Source of the DNA: Pyrenula massariospora | Lineage: Eukaryota; Ascomycota; Eurotiomycetes; Pyrenulales; Pyrenulaceae | Direction: 5' to 3' | Length of the DNA: 64,000 bases | Assembly: GCA_021030905.1 (NCBI GenBank) | Contig: JAGFMI010000003.1 | Coordinates: forward strand, 1,984,001-2,048,000 | Shown here: positions 1-9,889 of the stretch, in pieces | Layout of the letters: each line of letters starts with the position of its first letter | How positions within the stretch are numbered: position 1 is the stretch's first letter | The notes under the pieces: generated by a model | The model's database searches: none | What the model was told of the DNA's origin: nothing | What the model saw: only the letters and a program-made list of their open reading frames with translations | Made by a program: the position numbers and the translations under genes

Positions 1-1724
1 TACTTACCTGCCTCTGTCTCCGTCTATGGTGTTCCCATTCTCCATTCTCATCTCCTTTTCCTCTCATTTCATCAACCTGTTCAAATTATCTTCTTCATCC
101 TCATGTCTCTTTGAATATCCCAACTGACTAGAATCTCAGCTTGTGGTCCGGTGCCCTTCAAAATAGACCTCTCCAATGCCTGCGCTGCAGCGCAGTCTCG
201 CGTTTTCAATTCCAGTCCGGATAGCCCAATTGAAATCGCATTGTGGACCGAGGCTTTTGGATGGTAAGGTGGCGGTCTTCGAAAACCTCATAAATAACTT
301 TGAATGTGGATGTCATGGTATTAGAGGGGCCTGGAGGCTATGCGAACGCCTTGAAATTCAAGCTCGCGAAAAAGGAAGCTCTCGAACAGATTTGTTGGTC
401 ATTTATGATGCAGATTTGTAGCCGTTCGAGCTTATACTACAGAAACAGCTAAGGGAAAGAGCAATAGATACAGCCTGGAGCCTTCATTGATGTGTCCATA
501 AGCGCATTTGTAGCTCCCCTACCAATTTCATCTTCGGATTGCCGTTATATCGAGATATGCAAAGCAAATTTCCATCACGTCAGTCCACAGCACATCTAAA
601 AGTGATCGTGAACTAGTAGCCGCAGAGAAGTATCTGAGTTAGTATCAAGGAACCTTCGCCAGAGAGGGATAACGTGTGATATCCACTGAAGCTAGTAGAG
701 ACTAAATAACCATGTCGGTCAGATCTCCTATGAACTGAGGCTGATCTACTGCTGTATTGTAACCTTTCGATTGTGCCTCCTTTAAGAACTTCCATATTGA
801 GCCAACTCGATGCAAAAGTCTACATCTCGCCACGTCTTCTTTAAATATACCCAATTATGATCCTGTCTATTGCTTTGACATTTTCAATCTCGTCGTATTC
901 ATATGTCTGATTGTAACTATTTAAGGAGAACAGTGATTCATGGATATTAAATGCTCATCATTGCTCAGCCTCACAAAATTTTCCTTCAAAGATAATACTT
1001 ACATGATCTTCGATACCGTAAGGTTCTAAAGTCTCATTATTAAATTTGGTCGTATCTCTTGTAGACGGACTTCTTCACTAAATGATCCAACGAGGCTTAT
1101 TCTCTTCACTATGAGTTATCCTGGTGCTATTTCGTTCGCTATGCCTAGTCCTGATCACCTGTTTGTGACCAATAGTCGTCGGCGCAAAAGAAAATCAATA
1201 ATATGAAACGAGGTGACATTCGAGGCTCGACAAAAGCTTGAAGAAAGAGGGATGACAATGATCTCTCGGAAGAACAGCGATGAGTAGAATTGTTAGAGAA
1301 CTTTTAGCAAGGAACAGAGCGAAAAGCAAGATTTAGAACAAATCTCGTGGAAGGTTGGAGCTCTCAAGTATTCAAAATTCTAGTGATCTCCAATGTCCAT
1401 GACTATTTGGTTTCTATTCAAGTCGACAAGTTTCTTAGCTCTTGATTTTCTCGTATTGAGTTTGATGTAAACCATTTATTAAGTACCTTAGCACGCTTAG
1501 TTCCGAGGCAGGACTGTCGGGAGGTACTTCGGCCTCGGTAGATTCTCGGAATCCCCAGACTTGGCGTAGATCTTCTTCGCAATTCGTGTCCAGTTGGAAG
1601 CTCTTCGCACTAGTTAGAGCCTCACTTGGAAACTTACAGACTCTACTATCCTTAGGCCAAGCTCCAAGAACTCTTCAAAGAGACGCGCCTTAGTGATGCG
1701 TTTTGACCAATCCCACAACCGATA
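1..1724. other. intergenic, no gene recognised
   Basis: This AT-rich stretch lies upstream of the YIP4-like gene. Its open frames are under 85 codons, are not supported by splice signals and resemble no family I know. The part nearest position 1725 must hold the promoter of the downstream gene. I saw no repeat or RNA gene. Confidence 0.5.
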
Positions 1725-2756
1725 ATGGCCATGATGCCTAGCTCTTCGAGTGGTGGACCTTACATTGACCATGACGACCCTACCATTGAGTCAGACTTGA
1801 TCGAACCAGATGAAGGTAGTGATCGAACTGGACGTAACTCGCGCGGTACTAAAAAAGGACTATAGAAAATGAAGCCAACGATCCCGTCCACCTCACGTCC
1901 GATCGGACGCCCTTGACGGGGAACATTCAGGGCTCGCGAAATCCTATTTCTCAAAATTATCTCACATCATCAATCCCCGGGGAAGATAGAAGAGCACCGC
2001 AGAATACAATAGACGAAACTGTCTGGGAGACTCTTTCAAGGGATCTGTTGGCAGTATGGGAGAAAATGAAGCAAGTTCTCTGGCCAAAGTACCTGCTTGG
2101 AGGGATGCTGCAGCGCGGTGGTGGGATTGGCGCCGCCGAGAGGGGCGAGGTTGACAGCTTTGGTGGAGGTGTCAGGGACCTTATGGGTCGCTGGCCTGAT
2201 GCCGACGTCGTTCTGCAAGGAGGAATGAGCGAGGGTCTGCGAGATTGGGATCTCTGGTGGCTTTCCCGTTCCCGCGATACGAAGCTTTAGCTAACTTGGA
2301 GACCAGGGGCCCCTTGGTATTCTGTCTGCTTCTGAGCATGTTTCTTTCAATGAGAGTTTCCGGGAAGCAGGCAGATCTTGTCTTTTCCGGCGTTTTCTCT
2401 ATTGTTTGGATCGGGGAAGCTGTGGTCACATTACAGATCAAATTGCTGGGCGGCAACATGTATGAAGCCTGTCGCAGTGCCTATTTCTGCTAACACTCTT
2501 GCGCAGTTCCTTTCTGCAGTCAGTTTGCATCATCGGCTACACACTCTTTCCCCTCGTCATCGCTTCAGTTCTCAGCGCAGTCGGTCTTCCCACCGTAGCC
2601 CGAGTACCAGTTTATATCGTTTTGATTGCATGGTCATTAGCGGCTGGAGTCAGCATTCTTGGTGGTTCCGGAGTTGTGAAAAATAGAGTCGGTCTAGCGG
2701 TATACCCTTTGCTGGTATTCTATGTAGGAATAGGGTGCCTCTGTTTCATCAGCTGA
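1725..2756 (+). CDS. YIP4: Yip1-domain Golgi membrane protein, YIP4/YIPF6 type
   Basis: The product is a multispanning Golgi/ER membrane protein of the Yip family, which works with Rab GTPases in vesicle traffic. I read four exons: 1725-1815, 1866-2256, 2307-2459 and 2507-2756, giving 294 residues. The acidic N-terminus leads into the family block TIDETVWETLSRDLLAVW, then a cytosolic GGMLQRGGGIGAAERGE segment, and about five hydrophobic helices from GPLVFCLLLSMFLSM to the C-terminal CLCFIS. The three introns are 47-50 nt. The first has donor GTAGTG and the third GTATGA; the second has a poor donor, GTGGCT, but joins WDLW to GPLVF exactly as the family requires. The start is the first of two nearby in-frame ATGs. 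Membership of the YIPF6 branch is seen in the sequence; the Golgi role is family knowledge. Confidence 0.9.
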
Positions 2757-3589
2757 ATTTAGAGGACTTACATTCGAATGATATAAGAATTCTTTATAAT
2801 GCAATGCAATCCGCGACAGTTGAAGCGTAATTCTTTCTTGTGTTTTGGCGAAGCGAGATCGATCTGACAACGCGGGTATCGGCCTTTACGATCCTGACTT
2901 CGAGCAATCAGATACATCTGAACGTATCTAATACCAGTACCTCCCAGTCAACCGGTTTTGGTGCTGACCCACCCATGCATAAATTACGATCCGCGCGCGA
3001 AAAGGCACTCCAAGCCGCTCGTAGGTTGCTGCGGGGTGCCTACGAGTTCGTTGATATCTACCAAACTACATTATTCTGTGGCCCATACCAAAGCCTGCCT
3101 CGACCATCAGAAAAAAGTTTCTTGCAGGTGAGTGCTCAATAATAGGCGTATCCAGTATCTCTAGAGCATTTAAACGTTCTGTGAGCGCTTGATACCCTTT
3201 ATCCGTCGAACTGCTTGTCACAATATTGCCATTTTGAGCAGATTCTTCGTCTCTTAACGTGCTAATCCTTCGTCGTGTGGAATTCTAGGTCACGTACGCA
3301 ATTTAAGGCTTTGAGATTACCTCTTCTGCGGTCAAAGTTCTCGTGAAGCATCCCGCGTCAACTCAAGATCTATCTCGACCGACTGAGGTTTCGCAATCGC
3401 GCCCGTGTGTGGATGACCACATTCTTACCTTCAGTGACAAGGCGATCTGATTCTTCATACTTTAGAAGGAGGAACGACCGTGTCAACCCATGCACTAGGG
3501 CGTTGTTTCGTGAAAATTTCTATACGCAACAGCTGTGCCCCCTGGTATTAGGTCGGCTGCTCTACTGGTTTGGGTCATAGGGGCTCAGC
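2757..3589. other. intergenic, promoter of the Yrb2-like gene
   Basis: A 100-codon open frame at 2840-3142 shows no family similarity and no splice partner, so I treat it as chance. An in-frame TAG at 3578-3580 closes the frame just before the next gene, which supports its start at 3590. Confidence 0.5.
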
Positions 3590-5511
3590 ATGAGTGATCC
3601 CAATGCTGTAGCAGCTCCTCCTTTGGAACAGTCTCCACCTTCTGCGACGGACCCCTATGATCCTTCAGAGCATAAGAACATGGAAAATTCAGATGGAGAA
3701 GCGGGTGAGCGACCGGTCCGAGAGAAATTACAACAAGCCAGTATTGCGAGCCTTACTCATCAAGCTATGGAATCGGACGCAGATAAGTCTACGACGAGAC
3801 CCCGTACCGCCGAATCAGAATCTTCGGAAGCTGCGAATGACAGCGTTCAACGGGGCCGGCCAGCTAGGAAACGGTCATTCGAAGACCTGCAACAAGGCGA
3901 GTCTGTGAATGAGTCTACTGGCAATGAGGGCAAACCAAGTACAAACCCGAGTCTGCATAAGCGAATGCGCTCTCGCGACATTTCCGCCACGAAAGCAACG
4001 GATGCAAACGGAAGAGATCCGCCAAAGCCTGACGCCGTGATCCATGAGGAAAATCATGGACGAAATCAGTCTACAGAGCGCAGCACACAAACGGAAACCC
4101 GTGTCGCAACGGAGAATGGCTCGGCTGTGAATGACACATTGGACGACGAAGAGCAAGCACGCACGGAAGGGATCCTTAGTCCGCGGAAAAAGAGGAGCCG
4201 CGATCAATTTGATAAAGACTTCAAGACCCAAGGAGTTGATTTGGACGCTTCTACTAGCGGACCGGCAGATCCAAGCAGTGATGATCTAGAGGCACCTGAG
4301 CAGTTAAAGAATCCGCCTCGTAGTGTAGGTGGCGAACCTGAAAAGAAAAGACACCGTGATGCCTCCTCTGAAAGAGAGAGCAGAATCGAGACAGACCAGA
4401 TGCAAGCCAAAGTAAGTTCACTAGCCCTTCCTAGGTGCATGGCTTCTCACATTCCTAGATTGAATCTCAATCCGACTTTGCCAATCTATCCACTATTTCT
4501 CCCTTTGGCGCCTTAGCTGCGCCAAACCCGCAGCCTAATAGCACCAAAGCAGAGCCTAGGGTCACTTCATCTTCAGCTTTCGCATCGTCTGGACTGTCTT
4601 CCTTCGCAAGCTCAGATAAATCACCATTTGGAGCGCTTGGGACAACGACCAAGTCCGGGCATGGTTTTGGGTCTTCAGAGAATAAATCAATGTCCGGCTT
4701 TGGGTCATCATCATTTGCAGGTTCCGGATTTGGCGGGACGTCTGCTTTTGCAACGCCTGGCTCAGCAGGATTTGGCGGTCATGCAGGAAGTACATTTGGT
4801 AGTGGGTTCAGCAGTGGATTAGGAGCTGCTAGACCTCTGAGTGGCCTGTCTAATTTTGCAGCTCCCGCTGGCTCTCAAGGAATACTCGGATCAAGCAACA
4901 ATCCCAGCCGAGCATTTGGAGCGCCTGAAGCTGAAGAGGAAGGAGACGAAGATAGTGAAGACGGTGAGAACGACAATGACGAAGTGGCTACAGACGACCG
5001 GCCCAGAGATAAACGATTCGTCGAGCAAGAAGGTAAGTGCCTCCAAGTCATCTATGGAGCTCATGCTTACGCCCTAGAAGTTGAAACAGGCGAGGAGGCT
5101 GAAGAGACTGTTTTTACCTGCAAGGCGAAGCTATATCATTTTGACAGCAAAGAGTGGAAAGAACGAGGTGCCGGAAGCTTCAGGGTCAACGTCAGTGACG
5201 ATCATGAAGCTGGGTGCGAGGGCAAAAAGAAGGCTCGCCTTATACTTCGGACCGAAGGTGTTCATCGCGTTGCTTTGAATACTCCAATCTTTAAAGACAT
5301 GAAGGTCGGCACCAATGAGGGCAAGGAACCTACGGGTAAAATGCTCAACCTAGCGGCTATGGAAAATGGGAGACCAGTTCCACTTTTACTCAAGGTATTC
5401 CATCTTTTCATTTTTCTCCGAACGGTCACTAATGTTTTTGTACAGACTGGTAGCCTCGAAACGGCTCGAGATCTATATCACCATATCAAGGGCATCCAAG
5501 AATCATTGTAA
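3590..5511 (+). CDS. YRB2: Ran-binding domain nuclear protein, Yrb2/RanBP3 type
   Basis: Four exons, 3590-4411, 4459-5032, 5078-5394 and 5446-5511, encode 592 residues. The first 275 or so are charged and disordered, with basic nuclear-localisation-like patches such as KKRSRD and EKKRHRD. Residues about 290-450 are rich in Phe-Gly motifs (SPFGAL, GFGSS, GFGGTS, AFGAPE) typical of nucleoporin-interacting proteins. An acidic stretch follows, then a C-terminal RanBD1 domain (from about residue 460) with the expected TCKAKLYHFD, WKERGAG, ARLILRTEG and VALNTPIF segments. This order matches Yrb2/RanBP3, cofactors of Crm1-dependent export, better than Yrb1, which is short, or Nup2, which carries an importin-binding N-terminus. 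Introns are 45-51 nt with GTAAGT, GTAAGT and GTATTC donors. Assignment to Yrb2 instead of another FG plus RanBD protein is inference. Confidence 0.88.
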
Positions 5512-5919
5512 TTGGAACGCGTTATTGGAAATGTTCAATAGACATGTCAATAGCATCATACACCAGAGACAAGTTGCGTGCAAGATCGAAAGAGTTGTAC
5601 AAACTATGCCTTAACTTTAGGCATGAATTCAACAGGCCTTTCGTTTCGAAGAGATCATCGGTGACCTTCATGTACCTAGAAGATTAGGCAACAGTTCCAA
5701 CGAGAGATAAGTCCTGTTTGAACGTACTTTCTCGAAGATTATTCCCTCCGATCCTCACAGCAATGTCCTGTGTGAAGCGCTTAACGAGAGAAGAGAATTA
5801 TGACATATTACTATCACAGTGGTACTTTCTCTCCCCCTAGACATCTTCCGAACCAGAGCAAATTGTCAAGGTCCTAGATGTAGTCATCGTTGCCAGTTTT
5901 AGTAAGTTGGTTGAGTGTG

Positions 5920-5925
5920 CACGTG
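5920..5925. promoter_or_regulatory. CACGTG E-box upstream of HRQ1
   Basis: A perfect CACGTG palindrome lies within GCACGTGATCACGCG, about 190 bp before the HRQ1 ATG. Proteins of the Cbf1/USF-like bHLH class bind this core. It touches the first MCB box. Function is inferred from sequence alone. Confidence 0.4.
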
Positions 5926-5928
5926 ATC

Positions 5929-5950
5929 ACGCGTTAATTGCTAAACGCGT
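5929..5950. promoter_or_regulatory. pair of MluI cell-cycle boxes (ACGCGT)
   Basis: Two perfect ACGCGT hexamers lie at 5929-5934 and 5945-5950, 16 bp apart start to start, about 165-180 bp upstream of the HRQ1 ATG. In ascomycete yeasts ACGCGT is the MBF site that drives G1/S expression of replication and repair genes. The match to the function of the downstream gene makes it credible; binding is not shown. Confidence 0.5.
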
Positions 5951-6111
5951 TGCGTCACTATTTCTCTTGGCACGGCCTGGCGCTATCTATCACCTGCTCT
6001 GCCATAGATGTAGAAGCATAGAGTACAATTATTAGAGGCGCTGTGAGATTGCTCGGCGTCGATGTGCGATCAAGTGTCTCTTGGATTTGTGGAGGCAAAC
6101 TCCTGTGCGCC

Positions 6112-9100
6112 ATGGCACGACTCCAGGCAGCAACAATATCAAACCAACCCGTCATCAGACGGAAAAGGAAAGCCCTAGGGGGTGAGCCAGTAGCCTGCAC
6201 TCCGTCGCCAGATCAAGCGCAGGACACAAGTGTGACAAAAGTCCTCACCAAATCTCACGATGGTGGGCAGAAGCCCCAGCGAATGAAGAAGGCAGATAGT
6301 AGACCTGCGCTTGTCCGGCGCGATTCATCAAATGCGTTCGTCGAGTCTACGATACCATGGCCGGCACATTTCGAGAAACTTGCCCAGTTGCATCGAGCTT
6401 TGAATTTGGTCTACACGTTTTGTTGTACTAGAAAGCACCTTGCCACTACCTTCGACACCATCAAAAGCGCCGTCGAAGCACATATTAAACGGCCGCTGGT
6501 TATTGAAGATGTGGCGCAGATCAAGTTTCTGATTCCAAGAGCGATCAATTTCGCCTATGTCAGTGAGGAGATGCTGCAGGTCACCATCATGGGCGAGGAA
6601 GATGGAGTAAAGGGTGGCAGGGCCGACCATTTTCGATCGCTCCAGGCTGACGAGAATGTCGCAGAGGAGGACACAGATGGTGGTCCGAAGGAGTTCCTGC
6701 TCTTCGAGTATATCGACGGTGACTTGAAAAGGCAAGTAACGCATGCGAAGACAGGAGAGCCGACGAAAGCGACCAAAAAACTTCGTAATGAAGAGTTGAA
6801 AATGCCTGTTTACAGTCACAAACAGATGCTAACCCTCATAGAGAAAAGAAACAAAAAATTCACGTCCGCAGTCAATGATTTTCTAAATCGCTGTGTTGAA
6901 GAGGCTCTTGATCCTGTCATGCGCATCACAAGTGAGCAAGAGGCTTTTATACCAATACCGTCGACAAGTCGAAGTAGCACCCCAGCGCCTCAGCGTATAG
7001 CCCCACCTAAGCAAATCCCCAAGGAGAGGGACAGCATATCGGCAATAATACAACAGATCACTGAGATGGAATGGTATACTCATCAAATCGTTCCTGATGG
7101 CCACAGAGTCTTTGACCCGCAGGAGCCTGTCTACGGAGAACTTAACTTTTCCCTCTCTCAAGAGCTTGTTAACGCTTTATTTAACACTCGTGGCATTACA
7201 AGATTCTATTCGCACCAAGCAGAAGCTATCAATCATCTTCACGATGGGCACAATGTCATTGTCTCTACGTCTACAAGTTCCGGAAAGTCACTCATCTACC
7301 AAGTGCCCATGCTCACTGCGCTCGAGAAAGACCCGGACAGTCGTGGCATGTATATATTTCCAACCAAAGCTCTTGCACAAGATCAAAGACGAAGTCTTAA
7401 AGATATGCTCAAAATCATGCCTGGGCTCGAAAACGTAATAGCGGAAACTTTCGACGGTGATACTCCTATGCAAGATAGGAACACTATTCGAGATGAGGGA
7501 CGCATTATTTTTACCAACCCTGACATGCTTCACATCACTATTCTGCCGCAAGAAGATGCGTGGAGGACGTTCCTCAAGAATTTAAAGTATGTGGTAGTTG
7601 ACGAACTGCACGTGTATAACGGCCTGTTTGGTGCACACGTTGCATTTATCATGCGAAGGCTACGGAGAATCTGTGCTGCTGTGGGCAATCGGCACGTCAA
7701 ATTTATCTCCTGTTCTGCAACGGTTGCCAATCCCGAGGAGCACATGAAGACAATTTTTGGGGTTGATAAGGTTCGTCTAACGGATTTTGATGGTTCTCCC
7801 TCTGGCCGAAAAGAGTTTGTCTGTTGGAACACTCCATTTAAAGATCCAAATGACCCAACCTCAGGCCGTGGTGATACATTCGCAGAGACTGCGCGTTTAT
7901 TCTGCCAGCTTATCCTCCGTGGCGTCAGAGTCATTGCTTTCTGTCGAGTCCGCAAGCAATGTGAAGTACTCATCGGTGCGGTTAGAACTGAGTTCAACAC
8001 CCTCGAACGTCCAGAATGCGCAGCGCTTGTGATGGGCTATCGAGGTGGGTATTCTCCTCAAGACCGGAGAAAGATCGAACATGAGATGTTTGCTGGAAAA
8101 TTAATGGGCATCATTGCAACTACCGCTCTTGAGCTGGGAGTAGACATTGGCTCCCTCGACGCAGTCATCTCAATGGGCTTCCCCTACACAATTGCCAACC
8201 TCCGCCAGCAAAGCGGCCGCGCTGGACGCCGAAACAAAGATTCGCTCTCTGTCCTTGTCGGAGATTGCTTCGCCACAGACCAGCACTACATGTCCAATCC
8301 AGACGAAATCTTTACCAAACCCAACTGTGAGCTGCAAGTCGACCTAACCAACGAGCTAGTCCTCGAAGGTCATATTCAGTGTGCAGCCTATGAGATGCCC
8401 ATCAAAACAGAAGAAGATACTGCCTTCTTTGGAAAACAACTTCCTGAATTCGCTGCATCTCGCCTCACTGCTGACCCGCTGGGCTTCTACCACTGCCACG
8501 AACGCTTCCGCCCACACCCCAGCAAATGCGTCTCCATCCGCGACACCGAAGACGGCCACTTTGCCGTCGTCGACATCACCCACGGCAAGAACACCGTCCT
8601 CGAAGAAGTCGAACCCTCCCGCGCCTTCTTCACCATCTACGAAGGCGGCATCTTCCTCCACCAAGGCCGCACCTACCTCGTCAAAGAATTCTCCCCAGAC
8701 CGCCGCATCGCCCGCGTGACGCTTGTCAAGATCGACTGGACGACGCAACAGCGCGACTACACCGACATCGACCCCATCGAGACCGAAGCCATCCGCCGCG
8801 TGTCCGCCACCAGCCGCAGCCGCGCCTTCTTCGGCCGCATCAAGATCCACATCGTCGTCTTCGGCTTCTTCAAGCTCGACCAGAAGCGCCGCATCCTCGA
8901 CGCCGTCGCCGTCGACAACCCGCCCGTCGACATCTACAGCAAGGGCATGTGGCTCGACGTCCCCAAGCGCGCCCTCGACATCCTCAACGCGCGCAGGCTG
9001 AACTTGGCTGCCGGGATCCACGCCGCCGAGCACGCCATCCTCTCGCTCATGCCCAGCTTCGTGATCAGCATGCCCGGGGATGTGCGGACCGAGTGCAAGG

Positions 9101-9576
9101 TCGCGCTCAAGGAGTTCGCCAAGAAGGCCTCGCAGCGCAAACGGCCCGCACGGCTGACATTCTACGACGCCAAGGGCGGCGCGGGCGGGTCTGGCATCGC
9201 AGCCAAGGCGTTCGAATTTGCCGACCTGCTCCTCCACCGGGCGTGCGAGCGGGTCGGCAAGTGTCACTGTGTGGAGGGCTGCGTGGAGTGCATCTGCGAC
9301 GAGCGGTGCAAGGAGAAGAACATGGTGATGAGCAAGGCCGGCGCGGAGGTGATACTGAAAAGTTTGCTGGGGCTGGAGATTGACGTGGAGAGTTTGCCGT
9401 GGGGTCCCGAGGACGAGAGGGTGCCGGCCGGGATTGAGACGGTGGTGGAGGCGACGGAGGTGAGAGGCAGGGACGGACGGAATGTGCCGATTAGCGAATT
9501 TGATAGGGTGGAGATCAAGAAAGAGAAGGAGGACGGGGATGTCATTGTTATCAAGGATGAGCCAGAGGATAGTTAG
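6112..9576 (+). CDS. HRQ1: ATP-dependent 3'-5' DNA helicase Hrq1 (RecQ4-related)
   Basis: A single exon encodes 1154 residues. The start is the first ATG of the frame, in the context GCGCCATGG; the frame is open 23 codons further up but has no ATG there. Residues about 82-153 form an N-terminal winged-helix-like block. The superfamily 2 core follows: Q-like FYSHQAEAINHL, Walker A TSTSSGKS (about 387), DEAH-type VVVDELHVYNG (about 494), SCSATV (about 533) and motif VI QQSGRAGRR (about 698). A C-terminal region ends in a four-cysteine cluster, CHCVEGCVECICDERC (about 1050), typical of Hrq1/MrfA-type helicases with DUF1998. Family members unwind DNA in interstrand crosslink repair and at telomeres. 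The last ~80 residues are acidic and disordered. The 3' part from about 8460 is far richer in G and C than the 5' part. Confidence 0.95.
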   Translation: MARLQAATISNQPVIRRKRKALGGEPVACTPSPDQAQDTSVTKVLTKSHDGGQKPQRMKKADSRPALVRRDSSNAFVESTIPWPAHFEKLAQLHRALNLVYTFCCTRKHLATTFDTIKSAVEAHIKRPLVIEDVAQIKFLIPRAINFAYVSEEMLQVTIMGEEDGVKGGRADHFRSLQADENVAEEDTDGGPKEFLLFEYIDGDLKRQVTHAKTGEPTKATKKLRNEELKMPVYSHKQMLTLIEKRNKKFTSAVNDFLNRCVEEALDPVMRITSEQEAFIPIPSTSRSSTPAPQRIAPPKQIPKERDSISAIIQQITEMEWYTHQIVPDGHRVFDPQEPVYGELNFSLSQELVNALFNTRGITRFYSHQAEAINHLHDGHNVIVSTSTSSGKSLIYQVPMLTALEKDPDSRGMYIFPTKALAQDQRRSLKDMLKIMPGLENVIAETFDGDTPMQDRNTIRDEGRIIFTNPDMLHITILPQEDAWRTFLKNLKYVVVDELHVYNGLFGAHVAFIMRRLRRICAAVGNRHVKFISCSATVANPEEHMKTIFGVDKVRLTDFDGSPSGRKEFVCWNTPFKDPNDPTSGRGDTFAETARLFCQLILRGVRVIAFCRVRKQCEVLIGAVRTEFNTLERPECAALVMGYRGGYSPQDRRKIEHEMFAGKLMGIIATTALELGVDIGSLDAVISMGFPYTIANLRQQSGRAGRRNKDSLSVLVGDCFATDQHYMSNPDEIFTKPNCELQVDLTNELVLEGHIQCAAYEMPIKTEEDTAFFGKQLPEFAASRLTADPLGFYHCHERFRPHPSKCVSIRDTEDGHFAVVDITHGKNTVLEEVEPSRAFFTIYEGGIFLHQGRTYLVKEFSPDRRIARVTLVKIDWTTQQRDYTDIDPIETEAIRRVSATSRSRAFFGRIKIHIVVFGFFKLDQKRRILDAVAVDNPPVDIYSKGMWLDVPKRALDILNARRLNLAAGIHAAEHAILSLMPSFVISMPGDVRTECKVALKEFAKKASQRKRPARLTFYDAKGGAGGSGIAAKAFEFADLLLHRACERVGKCHCVEGCVECICDERCKEKNMVMSKAGAEVILKSLLGLEIDVESLPWGPEDERVPAGIETVVEATEVRGRDGRNVPISEFDRVEIKKEKEDGDVIVIKDEPEDS

Positions 9577-9889
9577 GAGTGGCACCATTTAGGCACTGAA
9601 AGCTACATTATGAATTGTGTAAGTTCTTCTTGAACCCAGAGAAGCTATTCTCAGGCAAGTAATGATACATTAACACAGAATAACAAATAATCTTCCACTT
9701 ATCGCTCGGATTAGCACCTTCATCCGTTATGTTGACGAATCCTTCAGATTCTTGGACTCCTAGTGCGCGAGGGGTCCAAATGGGGAGATTAAACAGGTCC
9801 GCGAAACGCCAAACGAATCATCTGTATCTGCAAGCGTCGCTCATAATGACTAGCTAACCTGCAGGCAGTCATCCCCGTCGCTTCGCAAG
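9577..9889. other. intergenic between convergent genes
   Basis: Shared 3' flank of HRQ1 and the minus-strand HeLo-like gene. No reading frame, repeat or RNA gene was seen. Confidence 0.5.

Larger units (their letters stand above)
5512..6111. other. intergenic, promoter of HRQ1
   Basis: About 600 nt separate the Yrb2-like stop from the HRQ1 start. The distal half looks like 3' flank and has no convincing frame. The proximal half holds an E-box and two ACGCGT boxes, listed separately. Confidence 0.6.

Noticed and set aside
2840-3142. 100-codon frame between the YIP4 and YRB2-like genes
   Set aside because: No family resemblance and no splice partner. Likely chance.
8526-9383. 285-codon Arg/His/Pro-rich frame on the plus strand inside HRQ1
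   Set aside because: Same GC-rich stretch in another frame; the composition is a shadow of the helicase codons.
8356-9588. 410-codon open frame antisense to HRQ1
   Set aside because: It is the complement of a C/G-ending-codon region. Its product is a Val/Asp/Ala/Glu-rich, low-complexity sequence with no family pattern.
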